Below, piece after piece: positions 10,014 to 19,253 of a stretch of DNA of 64,000 bases. Source of the DNA: Roseofilum reptotaenium CS-1145 (lineage in GTDB: Bacteria; Cyanobacteriota; Cyanobacteriia; Cyanobacteriales; Desertifilaceae); the NCBI RefSeq assembly GCF_028330985.1, contig NZ_JAQMUE010000074.1:1-64000 (forward strand). Reading direction: 5' to 3'. The stretch's first letter is position 1. Every line of letters begins with the position of its first letter. The notes under the pieces were generated by a model. That model worked only from the letters and a program-made list of their open reading frames with translations, made no database searches and had not been told where the DNA came from. A program made the position numbers and the translations under genes.

Positions 10014-10370
10014 ATGCCTCAAATCCGAGACAGTAACCTTGTGGATATATTACTTTGGTTATTGAGGCAGAGGCAGCGTTTTCGTGTTGAAGGCATTTCC
10101 ATGTTGCCTGTGTTGCAACCGGGAGATGAAGTTTTGGTTGATAGACGGGCATATCGATATGAGCGACCCTCCGTAAACGATGTTGTTGTGATTTGGTCTC
10201 CTCAGCAACCCGATTTGCGTCTTATCAAACGGGTCATTTCTATCGATCAAAGTGGAGCTTGTTTTGTACAAGGTGACAATCGATCGTGTAGTACAGATAG
10301 TTGGAGTTTTGGATGGGTCGAACCGCAATGTCTTGTTGGTCGGGTCACCAGTCGATTCTTGAACGACTAA
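10014..10370 (+). CDS. sodX: Nickel-type superoxide dismutase maturation protease
   Basis: S26/S24 signal-peptidase-like serine protease of 118 residues that removes the SodN N-terminal propeptide to expose the nickel hook. Catalytic Ser29 is in GISMLPVLQPGDEVLVD and catalytic Lys72 in LRLIKRVI, the Ser/Lys dyad of this family. A second conserved block, VQGDNR(S)xxSTDSW, is also present. No clear transmembrane anchor is visible, as expected for the cytoplasmic SodX type. Position directly after sodN supports the assignment. Confidence 0.92.
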   Translation: MPQIRDSNLVDILLWLLRQRQRFRVEGISMLPVLQPGDEVLVDRRAYRYERPSVNDVVVIWSPQQPDLRLIKRVISIDQSGACFVQGDNRSCSTDSWSFGWVEPQCLVGRVTSRFLND

Positions 10371-10456
10371 TCTGAGCCGTTGGGGTTTCAGCAGATCGCC
10401 GAGTTTAGGGAATATTCGCTAAAATTGTGCTGATGATGAATTTTTCTTCAAGTTAA

Positions 10457-10933
10457 ATGAATAGTTGTATTTTAATCGCCCAGATTGTCCAAGATCCTCA
10501 ACTGCGCTATACGCCAGATGAGACAGCAGTAACAGAGATGTTAGTCCAGTTCGCGGCGACGAAGGCAGAAGATCCACCCCATACGTTGAAGGCAGTGGGA
10601 TGGGGAAACTTAGCAACGGAAATTGCCCAAGGGTATCATCAAGGGGATCGGGTGATTCTTCAGGGTAGCCTGAGAATGAATACGTTCGATCGCCCAGAAG
10701 GATTTAAGGAAAAACGGGCAGAGTTGATCGTTTCCCGTATCCATAATGTCCATGGGGAACCCGTAGCAACTCAGCCTTTAGCAACTGTGGGGGCAACTGC
10801 CAGCGTCCAGGATAACGTCATTCCTATGTCTACTCCTGCTTCAGCATCTCCTCGTCCCCAACCCACTCCAGCTCCGGTTGCGCCACCCCCTGCGAATATT
10901 CAACCCTTGGAAGAAGATGAAATTCCATTTTAG
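10457..10933 (+). CDS. ssb: Single-stranded DNA-binding protein
   Basis: OB-fold SSB of 158 residues. The N-terminal OB domain spans about residues 1-98, followed by a Pro/Ala-rich flexible linker. The C-terminus is the acidic tip EEDEIPF, which docks SSB partner proteins in replication and repair. The OB domain lacks the extra loops of E. coli SSB, as is common for cyanobacterial forms. Convergent with lipB; a heptanucleotide repeat lies between the two stops. Confidence 0.92.
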   Translation: MNSCILIAQIVQDPQLRYTPDETAVTEMLVQFAATKAEDPPHTLKAVGWGNLATEIAQGYHQGDRVILQGSLRMNTFDRPEGFKEKRAELIVSRIHNVHGEPVATQPLATVGATASVQDNVIPMSTPASASPRPQPTPAPVAPPPANIQPLEEDEIPF

Positions 10934-10972
10934 GGAATAGGTAATAGGGAATAGGGAATAGGGAATAGGGAA
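10932..10972. repeat. Heptanucleotide tandem repeat (GGGAATA)n
   Basis: Four to five copies of GGGAATA between the convergent ssb and lipB genes. The same unit appears in other intergenic places in the window (for example 59259-59294 on the opposite strand), as in the short tandemly repeated repetitive sequences of filamentous cyanobacteria. Confidence 0.8.
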
Positions 10973-11008
10973 CAAGCGATCTCCGTGTCCCCCTATCCCC
11001 CCATTCGC

Positions 11009-11671
11009 CTATCTCATCACCAGGGATACCTGAAAGACTTGGGCAAAGATCTCTGGGAGGGTTTGGCGGATGTCGGTGAGGGAAATGTGGGGAGCGAATT
11101 GCGCTAGAGTCCCGACGGGGCGATCGCCAATTCCACAAGGAACGATCGCCTTAAAGCCTTCGAGATCGGGATTGACGTTGAGGGAGAAGCCATGCATGGT
11201 AATCCAACGACTGACCTTAATGCCGATCGCCCCCACTTTATACCCATTGAGCCAAACCCCAGTTAAACCCGGAATGCGATCGGCTCTTAAGCCATAAACC
11301 CGAAGCGTCTCAATTAAAACCGTTTCTAGTTGCCGCAGATACCAATGGAGATCCCGTTGATAGTAGGTTAAATTCAAAATTGGATAGCCCACCAATTGAC
11401 CGGGACAGTGATAGGTGACCTCGCCTCCCCGTTCGACGCGATGGAGTTCTGCTGGGGGGCGATCCGGATCGAATTTGAGAAAGTCTAGGGTGGCTCCTCG
11501 TCCCAGAGTATAGACGGGAGGATGTTCGAGCAACATTAACACATCTTCTAACTCAGGATTCTCTCGCCGTTCGGCCACCAGTTCTTGCTGCCATTGCCAT
11601 GTCCTTTCATAGGGCAGCAGTCCCAGTTGCCAAACCTGACAGCCGCGAGCTGCGATCGCCTCTAATCCCAT
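11009..11671 (-). CDS. lipB: Octanoyl-[ACP]:protein N-octanoyltransferase
   Basis: Transfers octanoyl groups from ACP to the lipoyl domains of 2-oxoacid dehydrogenases and GcvH, the first step of lipoate synthesis. 220 residues, typical of LipB. Visible motifs: [26 protein letters not shown], the lysine segment [20 protein letters not shown], and the acyl-accepting Cys179 in AIVPCGIGD. The Lys/Cys pair is complete. ATG at 11671. lipA is not in the window. Confidence 0.95.
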   Translation of the reverse strand: MGLEAIAARGCQVWQLGLLPYERTWQWQQELVAERRENPELEDVLMLLEHPPVYTLGRGATLDFLKFDPDRPPAELHRVERGGEVTYHCPGQLVGYPILNLTYYQRDLHWYLRQLETVLIETLRVYGLRADRIPGLTGVWLNGYKVGAIGIKVSRWITMHGFSLNVNPDLEGFKAIVPCGIGDRPVGTLAQFAPHISLTDIRQTLPEIFAQVFQVSLVMR

Positions 11672-11872
11672 AATCTATTGCCTATTGCTAGAGTGCTGAT
11701 CGCCTCTTCCTTCGCACTACTCATCTCAAAAATTGGGTTAATTTTAACATAAGTTTAGAAAAATATCCGGTTAAAACATCAAGAATTGTCAAGGGATGCA
11801 ACAGATTTTTAATGGTTGTGTTCAGCAGAATACAAAATGCTAGTGTAAACGTATAACTCCAATAGGAAGTCT

Positions 11873-11908
11873 CTCTTAGCCTCACACTAAGAGTCAGGCT
11901 AGCCTAAG
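11873..11908 (+). promoter_or_regulatory. Leader with mutually exclusive hairpins upstream of hpf/lrtA
   Basis: CTCTTAG (11873-11879) can pair with CTAAGAG (11887-11893), while TAGCCT (11877-11882) can pair with AGGCTA (11896-11901). The two helices share bases 11877-11879 and cannot form together. lrtA of other cyanobacteria has a long 5' leader that affects transcript stability in light and dark. Equating this leader with that behaviour is inference. Confidence 0.4.
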
Positions 11909-11936
11909 AAAATTCGTTTAATGGGAGGAAGCTTAT

Positions 11937-12584
11937 ATGAAGCTTGTTATCCAGGGAAAAAACATTGAAATAACAGATGCAATTCGTGAATATGTTCATC
12001 AAAAAGTCGAAAAGGCTGTCAGTCATTTTGAGAATCTGACAACAGAGGTTGATGTCAATCTTTCAGTAGCTCGTAATCCCCGGATAAACCCCAAGCAGAC
12101 GGCTGAAGTGACCATTTATGCTAATGGAACAGTCATTCGGTCAGAGGAGAGCAGTGAAGACCTCTACGCCAGCATAGATTTAGTGGCAGATAAGATTGCT
12201 CGACGGCTGCGTAAGTATAAGGAAAAGCGTCACAACAACAAACACAAAACCAAGGGAGAGATTGAACCCCCTGAAATTCTGGAAGACACGGAAGAGATTA
12301 GCGATCTACTGGCTAATCGTACTCCGGAACTGCCCGCAGATGTAGTCAGAACCAAGTATTTTGCCATGCCTCCGATGAGTGTGGAAGAAGCTCTTGAACA
12401 GTTGCAACTCGTGGGCCATGATTTCTTTATGTTCAGAAATGCACAAACGGGAGAAATCAATGTGATTTATGAGCGCAACCATGGCGGATATGGAGTGCTC
12501 ATGCCCCGCAATGGCAATGGCCATACTCATGGTCGCAATGGTTCAACCGCTCAAGCGAATGCGCCTGTAAGCTCCAATGCTTAA
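11937..12584 (+). CDS. hpf: Long-form ribosome hibernation promoting factor (LrtA-type)
   Basis: Ribosome-associated stress factor that inactivates and dimerises 70S ribosomes. The N-terminal S30AE domain (about residues 1-110; [20 protein letters not shown] at the start) is followed by a linker and the C-terminal dimerisation domain (about 130-190; [20 protein letters not shown], then [20 protein letters not shown]). 215 residues identifies the long form; the cyanobacterial homologue is lrtA, a light-repressed transcript. Strong Shine-Dalgarno GGGAGGAA sits before ATG 11937. A GATGGCA/TGCCATC inverted repeat (12616-12650) lies after the stop, between it and the convergent WD40 gene. Confidence 0.95.
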   Translation: MKLVIQGKNIEITDAIREYVHQKVEKAVSHFENLTTEVDVNLSVARNPRINPKQTAEVTIYANGTVIRSEESSEDLYASIDLVADKIARRLRKYKEKRHNNKHKTKGEIEPPEILEDTEEISDLLANRTPELPADVVRTKYFAMPPMSVEEALEQLQLVGHDFFMFRNAQTGEINVIYERNHGGYGVLMPRNGNGHTHGRNGSTAQANAPVSSNA

Positions 12585-12660
12585 CTGGGATTCATGATTT
12601 GGATTACAACGGCCCGATGGCAGAAGAGACGACACGCCTCAAATGCCATCTCGGTTGCCG

Positions 12661-14826
12661 TTAACCGGTTTGTTGCCAGATTTTAACACTCATGTCTTGG
12701 GAACCACTGATTAAAGTTTTCCCATCTGGACTGAAGGCAACAGCGGTTACCGGGCCTTGATGTCCCACTAGGGTATCGATTTCTTCACCGGTCTCTAGTT
12801 CCCAGAGTTTAATCGTCTGGTCATGACTACCGCTGACTAGCACTTGCCCCTCTGGGTTAAGACCGACTGCATACACAATACCTTGATGGCCAGAAAAGGT
12901 TCGCACTAACCCCCTCGTACTACAATTCCACAGTTTAATGGTGCGATCGCCACATCCACCGGCTAACATTTGAGCATCTGGTGTCAGCGCTACACTATAG
13001 AGAGCCATGGTCACTTCGAGAGTCATTTGGGGAGTATCGGCTCCCACTTGCCAAACTTGGATTAAACCGCGATGATCGTTGCGGCCGGCGATCGCCAAAA
13101 CATCCCCGTCTCTGCTAAACCCTAACGAATCAATCTCATAATCGACATAATAATTCGTGCGGATCAACTCTCCGTGAGCAAAATCCCAAAATCTGAGGGA
13201 ACTCTTCTCTTCCAAGGGTTCTGAACCCGCGCTCACCAGGGTTTGACCATCGGCACTGATGGCAACCACTGTTGTCCAATCTTCACATTCGAGTTGTTGC
13301 AGCAGTTTCCCTGTCGTTAAGTTCCAAATTTCAATTTCTCCGGTCGCTGCGGCTAGGGTTTTCCCATCTCGACTGAGGGCAACGGAACTCACGGATAAAT
13401 CTTCGGTATCTAAGGATAATCGGGTGATTTCATAGGTGCTTAAATCGACCCCATTCATTTCCTGATAGCCCCCACTAACTAACCGACTACCATCGGAACT
13501 GAGGGCTAAACAGGTGACAGCGCTCGATTGAGTGAGGGTTTTCACGCATTGCCAACCTGTTTTACTTTTAACGGACTCTGGGGGAGAAACTCCTGGAGAT
13601 GAAGCTTTAGGGGTTGCCGGTTGAACCGGTGCAGGGGTTTCCCACTCATCATCCTCTCCCCATTCATCGTCACGGCTCAGATCGGGTTCAAAGTCCATCT
13701 GAGATTGAAAGTCATCAAACCCTTGTTTAATCCGACTGACCCATTTTTCAGCACGTTCGGTAAAGCTTTTGACATCAGAAACCGGAGGGTCTGCGTCGAT
13801 AGTCGGGGGTTCGGGCGATCGCTCTAAACGGTTTTGTACCTGGAGTAGTAGCTCAGTTTGTTGATTGAGTTGACTTTGGAGTTGGGAAAGAGTAGTTTCG
13901 GTATCAGCTTCTGGGGCTGTGGTTTGGCTCGGTAAGCGCCCAATTTCGGCTGAAAGTTGGTCGAGTTGGGTTTGCAGTTGGCTTAATTTGGGGAGAACGT
14001 CGCCAGAAGTTTGGGGAACGGGTAAAGATTGTAACTGTTCGTTGACGTGAACAATGGAGTTAAGTAACTCAGTTGATTGGGAACCGAGTCGTTCTAAGGT
14101 GCTTTCCAGGCTTTGCAGTTGGCTGGATGCGGTGTTTAATTGGCTTAGATCCAGGCGATCGATTTGTGCTTGTAAGGCTTCTTTCCAGGTGCTGAGACTG
14201 TCCTGAAATTCACTAAAACTTTGATCCAGATGCTCTTGAAGTCTGCTATATTGACCGCGCAGTTCAGCTAGATCGCCGTCTACGTCTTGCTTAAGGGTTT
14301 TGACTTCCCCAGAGACTTCGGTTAATTGAGATTCTAGGGTTTGAAGTCTCTCTTCTGTGGGGAGGCGATCGAGCCGTTGTAGAATCTGGGCTAAGGATTC
14401 GAGAACATAATTAGATTGATTGCGAAGTTGGGCTAACTCTTCTTCCATAATCTTAAAATCTAGGGTTTCTAAAACCGATAAACGGTTCGTTAAGTTAGTT
14501 TCAACTCTACTTAGCCCTTGTTCCCACTGTCGAGGGTTGATTTCACTCCCTAGAGAAAGTAGCACTGCGCGTAAAGATTCAATCTCTTCAGACAGGGTAG
14601 CTTGCAGTTGCGGCAGATCCGTTTGTCGATCCTGCTGATACTGTGCAGCTAAACGTTGACGGTTAATTAGATTCAGAAACAGAGACAAAGACATCGGAGT
14701 GGCGACAAAAACCACTTTTTCCAGAAGCATAGCAAACCCAGCACCCACCACTGAGGCGACAATAGACACAGATTCAGCAATTTCCGTCCAATGGCGGTTG
14801 TCCACCGTTGGCTTGTTGTTCGACAT
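12661..14826 (-). CDS. Membrane-anchored coiled-coil / WD40 repeat protein
   Basis: 721 residues. One or two hydrophobic segments near the N-terminus (about residues 19-52). A long Gln/Leu/Ser-rich coiled coil follows (about 55-350; recurrent LxxLxSQLxxL heptads). An acidic linker rich in Asp/Glu/Trp (DDEWGEDDEWE) leads to a C-terminal WD40 propeller of about seven blades (about 430-721), with recognisable ends such as TIKLWNC, TIKLWEL and SVKIWQQ. No enzymatic domain is visible; a scaffold or sensor role is likely. Its real partners are not shown by the neighbourhood. Confidence 0.8.
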   Translation of the reverse strand: MSNNKPTVDNRHWTEIAESVSIVASVVGAGFAMLLEKVVFVATPMSLSLFLNLINRQRLAAQYQQDRQTDLPQLQATLSEEIESLRAVLLSLGSEINPRQWEQGLSRVETNLTNRLSVLETLDFKIMEEELAQLRNQSNYVLESLAQILQRLDRLPTEERLQTLESQLTEVSGEVKTLKQDVDGDLAELRGQYSRLQEHLDQSFSEFQDSLSTWKEALQAQIDRLDLSQLNTASSQLQSLESTLERLGSQSTELLNSIVHVNEQLQSLPVPQTSGDVLPKLSQLQTQLDQLSAEIGRLPSQTTAPEADTETTLSQLQSQLNQQTELLLQVQNRLERSPEPPTIDADPPVSDVKSFTERAEKWVSRIKQGFDDFQSQMDFEPDLSRDDEWGEDDEWETPAPVQPATPKASSPGVSPPESVKSKTGWQCVKTLTQSSAVTCLALSSDGSRLVSGGYQEMNGVDLSTYEITRLSLDTEDLSVSSVALSRDGKTLAAATGEIEIWNLTTGKLLQQLECEDWTTVVAISADGQTLVSAGSEPLEEKSSLRFWDFAHGELIRTNYYVDYEIDSLGFSRDGDVLAIAGRNDHRGLIQVWQVGADTPQMTLEVTMALYSVALTPDAQMLAGGCGDRTIKLWNCSTRGLVRTFSGHQGIVYAVGLNPEGQVLVSGSHDQTIKLWELETGEEIDTLVGHQGPVTAVAFSPDGKTLISGSQDMSVKIWQQTG

Positions 14827-15136
14827 GGCAAGATCCCCATTCCTGGATCTAGTGTAGTATGCATTGCTGAATCACTTAAATTGCCATGGATGTTCTCAGA
14901 CAGGAAAAACCGTCGCGATCTCCAATCCTGTAAGAGTTCTAAAATTTAGTCAAGACAAGGGTTGTCTCAGAGTGACAAAAAATAGTGCAGTGTAAAGTGT
15001 ATAGATTTCTTAATTATTGATCAGAGAAAAATAGATTATCATGTGATATCTTTGCTTCGAGTGTGCTGTAAGACTCTCATTCAATTACACAGTACAACTT
15101 CTGTCTACACGAAAATTTATTGAAATATAACCAACT
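14827..15136. other. Intergenic region between divergent genes
   Basis: About 310 bp between the divergently transcribed WD40 and subtilase genes, AT-rich near the subtilase start. Promoters for both must lie here, but I can pick no convincing -10/-35 pair, operator or repeat. Confidence 0.5.
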
Positions 15137-17680
15137 ATGAAAGTTATCAGCCAAGCTGACTTCCTCCATGAAACAGAACGAGTGCGAGCTGCTCTACCAG
15201 CAGGGTTTGATGGAACGGGAATCCGCATTGGAGTCATTAGCGATAGTTATAACGCGAAGGGTGGAGCAGGCGCAGATATTGCATCAGGAGATCTGCCTCC
15301 AGCTAATCGGATTCAGGTACTGTCTGACGATCCTAGTGGAGAGGATGAAGGTCGTGCGATGATGCAACTCATTCACGGTTTAGCCCCCGGAGCGACTTTA
15401 CTTTTTGCATCTGCTGGAGCAAACGAAGACACGATGGCACAAGCGATTCGTGACTTGGCAGATCCAGCAAAGGGCAATGCACAGATCATCGTTGACGATA
15501 TTGGTTTTCCTACAGAACCGTTTTTTCAAGATGGGGTACTTAGCCGAGCGGTTGATGAAGTCGTCACACAGCGGGGCGTTCCCTACTTTTCTGCGGCAGG
15601 TAATGCAGGCAATCAAGCTTATGAATCAACAAATTTTGCTGGAGCCAACGATCCTTTAGAAGCCAATGTTTTGTTTCATGACTTCGATCCTGGAGCAGGA
15701 GTCGATACTAGACAACGATTTAGTCTTGGTGCTGGGTCTAAAATAGACTTAACTCTTCAGTGGAATGACCCTTTTTATACAAATAGTGGTGTAGATACGA
15801 ACTTAGACATTCAACTACTTGAAGCCAATACTAACACTGTTGTCGCATCTGGAACTGAGAACAATCTCCAGTCTCAACAACCCTTGGAAACATTGACGTT
15901 TACCAATCCAACTGGTCAAACCCAGGAGTACGATCTGGCGATTAAATTGGTGACGGGGCCGCAACCTGGGCGGATAAAATATGTCAACGAAGGGGTTTTC
16001 GGAGGCATGGAAAAATTAGAATTTGACACCAAGAGTCCAGCCATCTACGGCCATCCCGCAGCCACTCAGGGGCGAGGAGTTGGAGCGGTTAATTACTTCG
16101 ATCAAACCAAGGGAGCAAATTTTTCATCGTTTGGGCCGGTAACGATTCTCTTTAACCCGGATGGAACTCTAAAAGCGACACCAGAAATCCGCAATGGAGT
16201 TGATTTTGCTGCCCTTCAGAATACAGATACGACCTTTTTTGGTGCTGATGTTGATGGAAATACCTTTCCTAATTTTGCTGGAACTTCGGCGGCGGCTCCT
16301 CATGCTGCTGCGATCGCAGCATTAATTAAACAAGCTAACCCCAATTTTACCCCTCAACAAATTTACGCGCGTTTAGAGTCTACAGCGAAAGATATTGGCG
16401 CACCAGGAAAAGATACAAAAACAGGGATTGGGTTAATTAATGCCTATGATGCTGTCTTCGGCGCGATCAAAGCCGCCTCGCTACCATTTACCGATAATTT
16501 TGAAGATGGCGACCTACCCCTAGCTTACGAAACTCAAACGAACGGGCCGGGACGGATTCAAGTGACTGGTGATAAAAATCCTCTAGGCACCCGTCATTTA
16601 GTTCTAGAAAGCCTGAAGGTTAAATTTACGGATGAAGAACCTGTTTCTCCTCTGAATGAAGTTATTTTGCACGTTGATGCCAACAATTACACTGGAGTTC
16701 AACTGAGTTTCGATCAACGGGAATTTGGAGATATAGATGAACCTATGCCGTCCCAGTTTGTGGGTTCTAACAATTCTGATGGAGTAGCATTAAGTGTCGA
16801 TGGGAACAACTGGTTTCGGTTATTCGATCTCACTGGCTCTCAATCGACTGAGCAGTATCAAACTAAGAGCATCAACTTGAGTGATTTTGCTCAATCTAAT
16901 GGTCTCAGCTTGGGAGCAGATGTCCGGATTAAATTCCAACAATTTGGGCAATTGGTCAATAAAGAGATTGAAAATATAGGGTTTGCCTTTGATAATATTC
17001 AAGTCACGGGCACTAGAGTGTCGCCCCCTCCTTCAGCCAGCCCAGCTCCTTTTGTAGAACCAACAGCACCAGCATCTACTTCAACCCCAACTTCTACTCC
17101 AACCTCCACACCTACTCCCTCAAATCAACCCACTGCGGGTAATGAAATCCTGTTTGGTACTAACAATAATGATCTGATTAATGGACTCGCTGGAAATGAT
17201 AATATTTCTGGTTTGCCTGGACTAGATACACTCTTTGGAGGTTTAGGGAATGATGGAATTAATGGGAATCAAGGCAATGATATTATTAATGGCAATCAAG
17301 GCAACGATCTGATTTATGGCGGACAACAAGATGATTTGCTCTATGGCGGACAAGGTAATGATATTCTGATTGGGGGATTCGGAAATGATACTCTCAGCGG
17401 CGATCTTGGGATAGATATTCTCTTTGGGGGGTCGGGACAAGATTTATTTCTTCTACGTACTGATATACCAGTATCTACTCTAGTAGATGCAGACGCGATC
17501 GCTGATTTTGAAGTGGGTACAGATACCATTGGACTCAGTGGAGGCGTGTCTGCTGCTGACCTGATTCTAGAAAATATTGCTGGTAATACTTTGATCCGCG
17601 TTGCTCCCTCGAATCAAATCTTAGGTCTGGTTATCAATGTAACGCCGGAACTGCTCAATGGTAGTTTTGTTTCTGTTTAA
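15137..17680 (+). CDS. Subtilase-like (S8/S53) exoprotease with C-terminal RTX repeats
   Basis: 847 residues. The protease domain is about residues 20-440, with the Asp motif GVISDSYN (Asp36) and the Ser motif GTSAAAPHAAA (Ser384). Where classical subtilisins have the HGT histidine motif, this protein has GEDEGRAMMQLI (Glu69-Asp70-Glu71), a sedolisin-like feature. A beta-sandwich type domain (about 450-630) and a Pro/Thr/Ser linker (about 635-665) follow. The C-terminal RTX nonapeptides GGxGNDxLxG (about 670-770) bind calcium and direct type I secretion. There is no classical signal peptide, consistent with that route. No hlyB/hlyD-like export genes are in the window. Confidence 0.85.
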   Translation: MKVISQADFLHETERVRAALPAGFDGTGIRIGVISDSYNAKGGAGADIASGDLPPANRIQVLSDDPSGEDEGRAMMQLIHGLAPGATLLFASAGANEDTMAQAIRDLADPAKGNAQIIVDDIGFPTEPFFQDGVLSRAVDEVVTQRGVPYFSAAGNAGNQAYESTNFAGANDPLEANVLFHDFDPGAGVDTRQRFSLGAGSKIDLTLQWNDPFYTNSGVDTNLDIQLLEANTNTVVASGTENNLQSQQPLETLTFTNPTGQTQEYDLAIKLVTGPQPGRIKYVNEGVFGGMEKLEFDTKSPAIYGHPAATQGRGVGAVNYFDQTKGANFSSFGPVTILFNPDGTLKATPEIRNGVDFAALQNTDTTFFGADVDGNTFPNFAGTSAAAPHAAAIAALIKQANPNFTPQQIYARLESTAKDIGAPGKDTKTGIGLINAYDAVFGAIKAASLPFTDNFEDGDLPLAYETQTNGPGRIQVTGDKNPLGTRHLVLESLKVKFTDEEPVSPLNEVILHVDANNYTGVQLSFDQREFGDIDEPMPSQFVGSNNSDGVALSVDGNNWFRLFDLTGSQSTEQYQTKSINLSDFAQSNGLSLGADVRIKFQQFGQLVNKEIENIGFAFDNIQVTGTRVSPPPSASPAPFVEPTAPASTSTPTSTPTSTPTPSNQPTAGNEILFGTNNNDLINGLAGNDNISGLPGLDTLFGGLGNDGINGNQGNDIINGNQGNDLIYGGQQDDLLYGGQGNDILIGGFGNDTLSGDLGIDILFGGSGQDLFLLRTDIPVSTLVDADAIADFEVGTDTIGLSGGVSAADLILENIAGNTLIRVAPSNQILGLVINVTPELLNGSFVSV

Positions 17681-17713
17681 AAAATTGGGATATCCAACTG
17701 ATCGTTTTTAATC

Positions 17714-17802
17714 AGGACTTACGCATTACATCTATTCAGTAGGGTGTATTAGCGAAGTGTAACGCACCAATTCCCTATATATGGATTCGTTGCGCAAGTC
17801 CT
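17714..17802. repeat. MITE-like element with AGGACTTACGCA ends
   Basis: 89 bp bounded by AGGACTTACGCA (17714-17725) and TGCGCAAGTCCT (17791-17802), 12-bp inverted repeats with one mismatch. An inner imperfect pair (GGTGTA and TAACGCACC) is also present. Non-coding. A fragment with the same end (GCGTAAGTCCT) lies near 47450. Typical of short non-autonomous elements in cyanobacteria. Confidence 0.65.
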
Positions 17803-17831
17803 ATTAATGAAGTGTAATGGAGAATGATCCA

Positions 17832-18095
17832 ATGGATACCCTAAGAAACTATCACGAACTGGTGCGTAATCTGCTCCTCAAATATGGGCAATATAAACCG
17901 TCTAATGGGGAAATTGAACCGGAGGTTATCCTGGATTTAGAGCGCGATCGCTATGAATTAATGCATGTGGGTTGGGATAACCAACGGCGCGTCCATGGTT
18001 CGGTAATTCATATTGATATTATTGAGGGCAAAATCTGGATTCAACACGACGGAACTAATATTTCTGTAAAGGATTCTAGGGATACGGATACTTAA
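17832..18095 (+). pseudogene. Truncated XisI-like protein
   Basis: The start MDTLRNYHELVRNLLLKYG and the core (GEIEPEVILDLERDRYELMH, VGWDNQRRVHG, IHIDIIEGKIWIQHDG) match the XisI family (fdxN-element excision controlling factor). XisI proteins are normally about 110 residues with a conserved C-terminal block around a GVPKEDIVLGF type sequence. Here the match stops after GTNISV and is replaced by an unrelated tail, KDSRDTDT, ending at the edge of a decayed Uma2 fragment on the other strand. The usual partner XisH is absent. ATG 17832 is chosen; an in-frame ATG at 17817 would add five residues. Confidence 0.75.
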
Positions 18096-18313
18096 AAAAC
18101 ATCAGAGACAATGACGGGTTGGTTGGGTTCAGCGTATAATCGCATATCTACACCAAACAACTAATCCATTCTCTCCGATCAAATGGAAGCGAGCATGGGT
18201 TTGGGGAGAGTGGCAATGAGATCTTGAAGTTCGTTATCCATAGGAATCTCATCTGAATTAGGTAAATCTTTTGCTGAGGGGTAGTAATCGCTAGGATAGT
18301 ATTCGATTTGCAT
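18092..18313 (-). pseudogene. Decayed N-terminal fragment of an Uma2-type endonuclease
   Basis: Minus-strand frame from ATG 18313: MQIEYYPSDYYPSAKDLPNS, then DEIPMDNELQDLI, matching the start of many cyanobacterial Uma2 (DUF820) proteins. It is broken by an in-frame TGA (18179-18181) and TAG (18161-18163). After each stop the family-like reading resumes in the same frame (SERMD, then LFGVDMRLYAEPNQPVIVSD), so both stops are likely single-base changes from Trp TGG. The rest of the gene is missing; it abuts the truncated XisI gene. Confidence 0.75.
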
Positions 18314-18478
18314 AAGTTTACGAGGAGTTTCTCTTTACTTTATAACACTTTTTTGGGGTGAACTACACTCTAAAAGATTACCCCAAATGCTATCAAGGTA
18401 GTAGGGCAAGCCAGGATAACATTACCTTAAGTATGAGCGATCGCCTATAATTGATCCAGAGCGTTCTGAGGAAGAGCG

Positions 18479-19117
18479 ATGACAGCAATTTTGCCCATAG
18501 CAACCCCCCCTGAAATTATCCATCTTTCGGGTATCAGTTGGAAAACCTACGAAAATCTTCTTGAAGAACTGCAAGATCGCCGTTTACGTTTAACCTACTA
18601 TCGTGGAAATTTAGAAATCTTGTCACCTTCACCAGAACACGAACTTCATAAAAAAGTAATGGGGCGTTTTGTCGAGACGCTTGCAGAAGAATTAGAAATA
18701 AATATTTATCCCCTTGGCTCGACTACATACAAGCATCCAGAGTTAAGCGGGGCAGAACCCGATGAATGTTTTTATATCCGCAATATTGCTGCCATTCGCG
18801 GCAGACGCAGATTGAGACCGGGCGATCCACCCCCCGATCTCGTCATTGAAATTGATATCACCAGCAGTTCCCGCGATCGCTTACAGGTTTATGCTTCTTT
18901 GGGAGTGCCTGAAGTTTGGATTTATGATGGCAACGCTTTAACGATCCAACAATTACAAAATCAAGAATATATTTCCTCAGCGAACAGTCAATTTTTTCCG
19001 AATATTCCCATACCAGAAATTGCCAGATTTATCCAACAAGCCGAAACAAGAGGTTATTTAGAATTAATCAGGATGTTTCGGGATTGGCTGAGAACTATGT
19101 ATAGCGCTTCGCGCTAG
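18479..19117 (+). CDS. Uma2 family endonuclease (DUF820)
   Basis: 212 residues of the PD-(D/E)xK-fold Uma2 family, present in many paralogues in filamentous cyanobacteria and of unsettled role. Visible: the helical start LSGISWKTYENLLEEL, the LRLTYYRGNLEILSPSPEHE segment, and the nuclease core AEPDECFYI followed by PPPDLVIEIDITSSSRD, giving D...ExD active-site acids. LGVPEVWIYDG is also typical. RBS GAGGAAGAGCG precedes ATG 18479. The last residues (YSASR) and the stop codon come from the left end of a family A repeat, so the natural C-terminus may have been changed by insertion. Confidence 0.88.
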   Translation: MTAILPIATPPEIIHLSGISWKTYENLLEELQDRRLRLTYYRGNLEILSPSPEHELHKKVMGRFVETLAEELEINIYPLGSTTYKHPELSGAEPDECFYIRNIAAIRGRRRLRPGDPPPDLVIEIDITSSSRDRLQVYASLGVPEVWIYDGNALTIQQLQNQEYISSANSQFFPNIPIPEIARFIQQAETRGYLELIRMFRDWLRTMYSASR

Positions 19118-19200
19118 GCAATAGGCTTGCTTTGCAATAGCTTGTATGGCTTAGGTTCTAAGGCTTCAAGCTGTACCTCATAGAAGAGAGAAACGCTATA
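19100..19200. repeat. Interspersed repeat family A, copy 1
   Basis: 101 bp bounded by TATAGCG (19100-19106) and CGCTATA (19194-19200). The interior has a conserved self-complementary core, AGCTTG ... GGCTTAGGTTCTAAGGC ... CAAGCT. Near-identical copies are at 22516-22614 and 37984-38076, and an expanded inverted copy is at 59151-59310. Confidence 0.85.
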
Positions 19201-19253
19201 GATGATGTTAGATCTCTACACTTTCATCGATTTTGAGTCAGGAGATATTTGAA

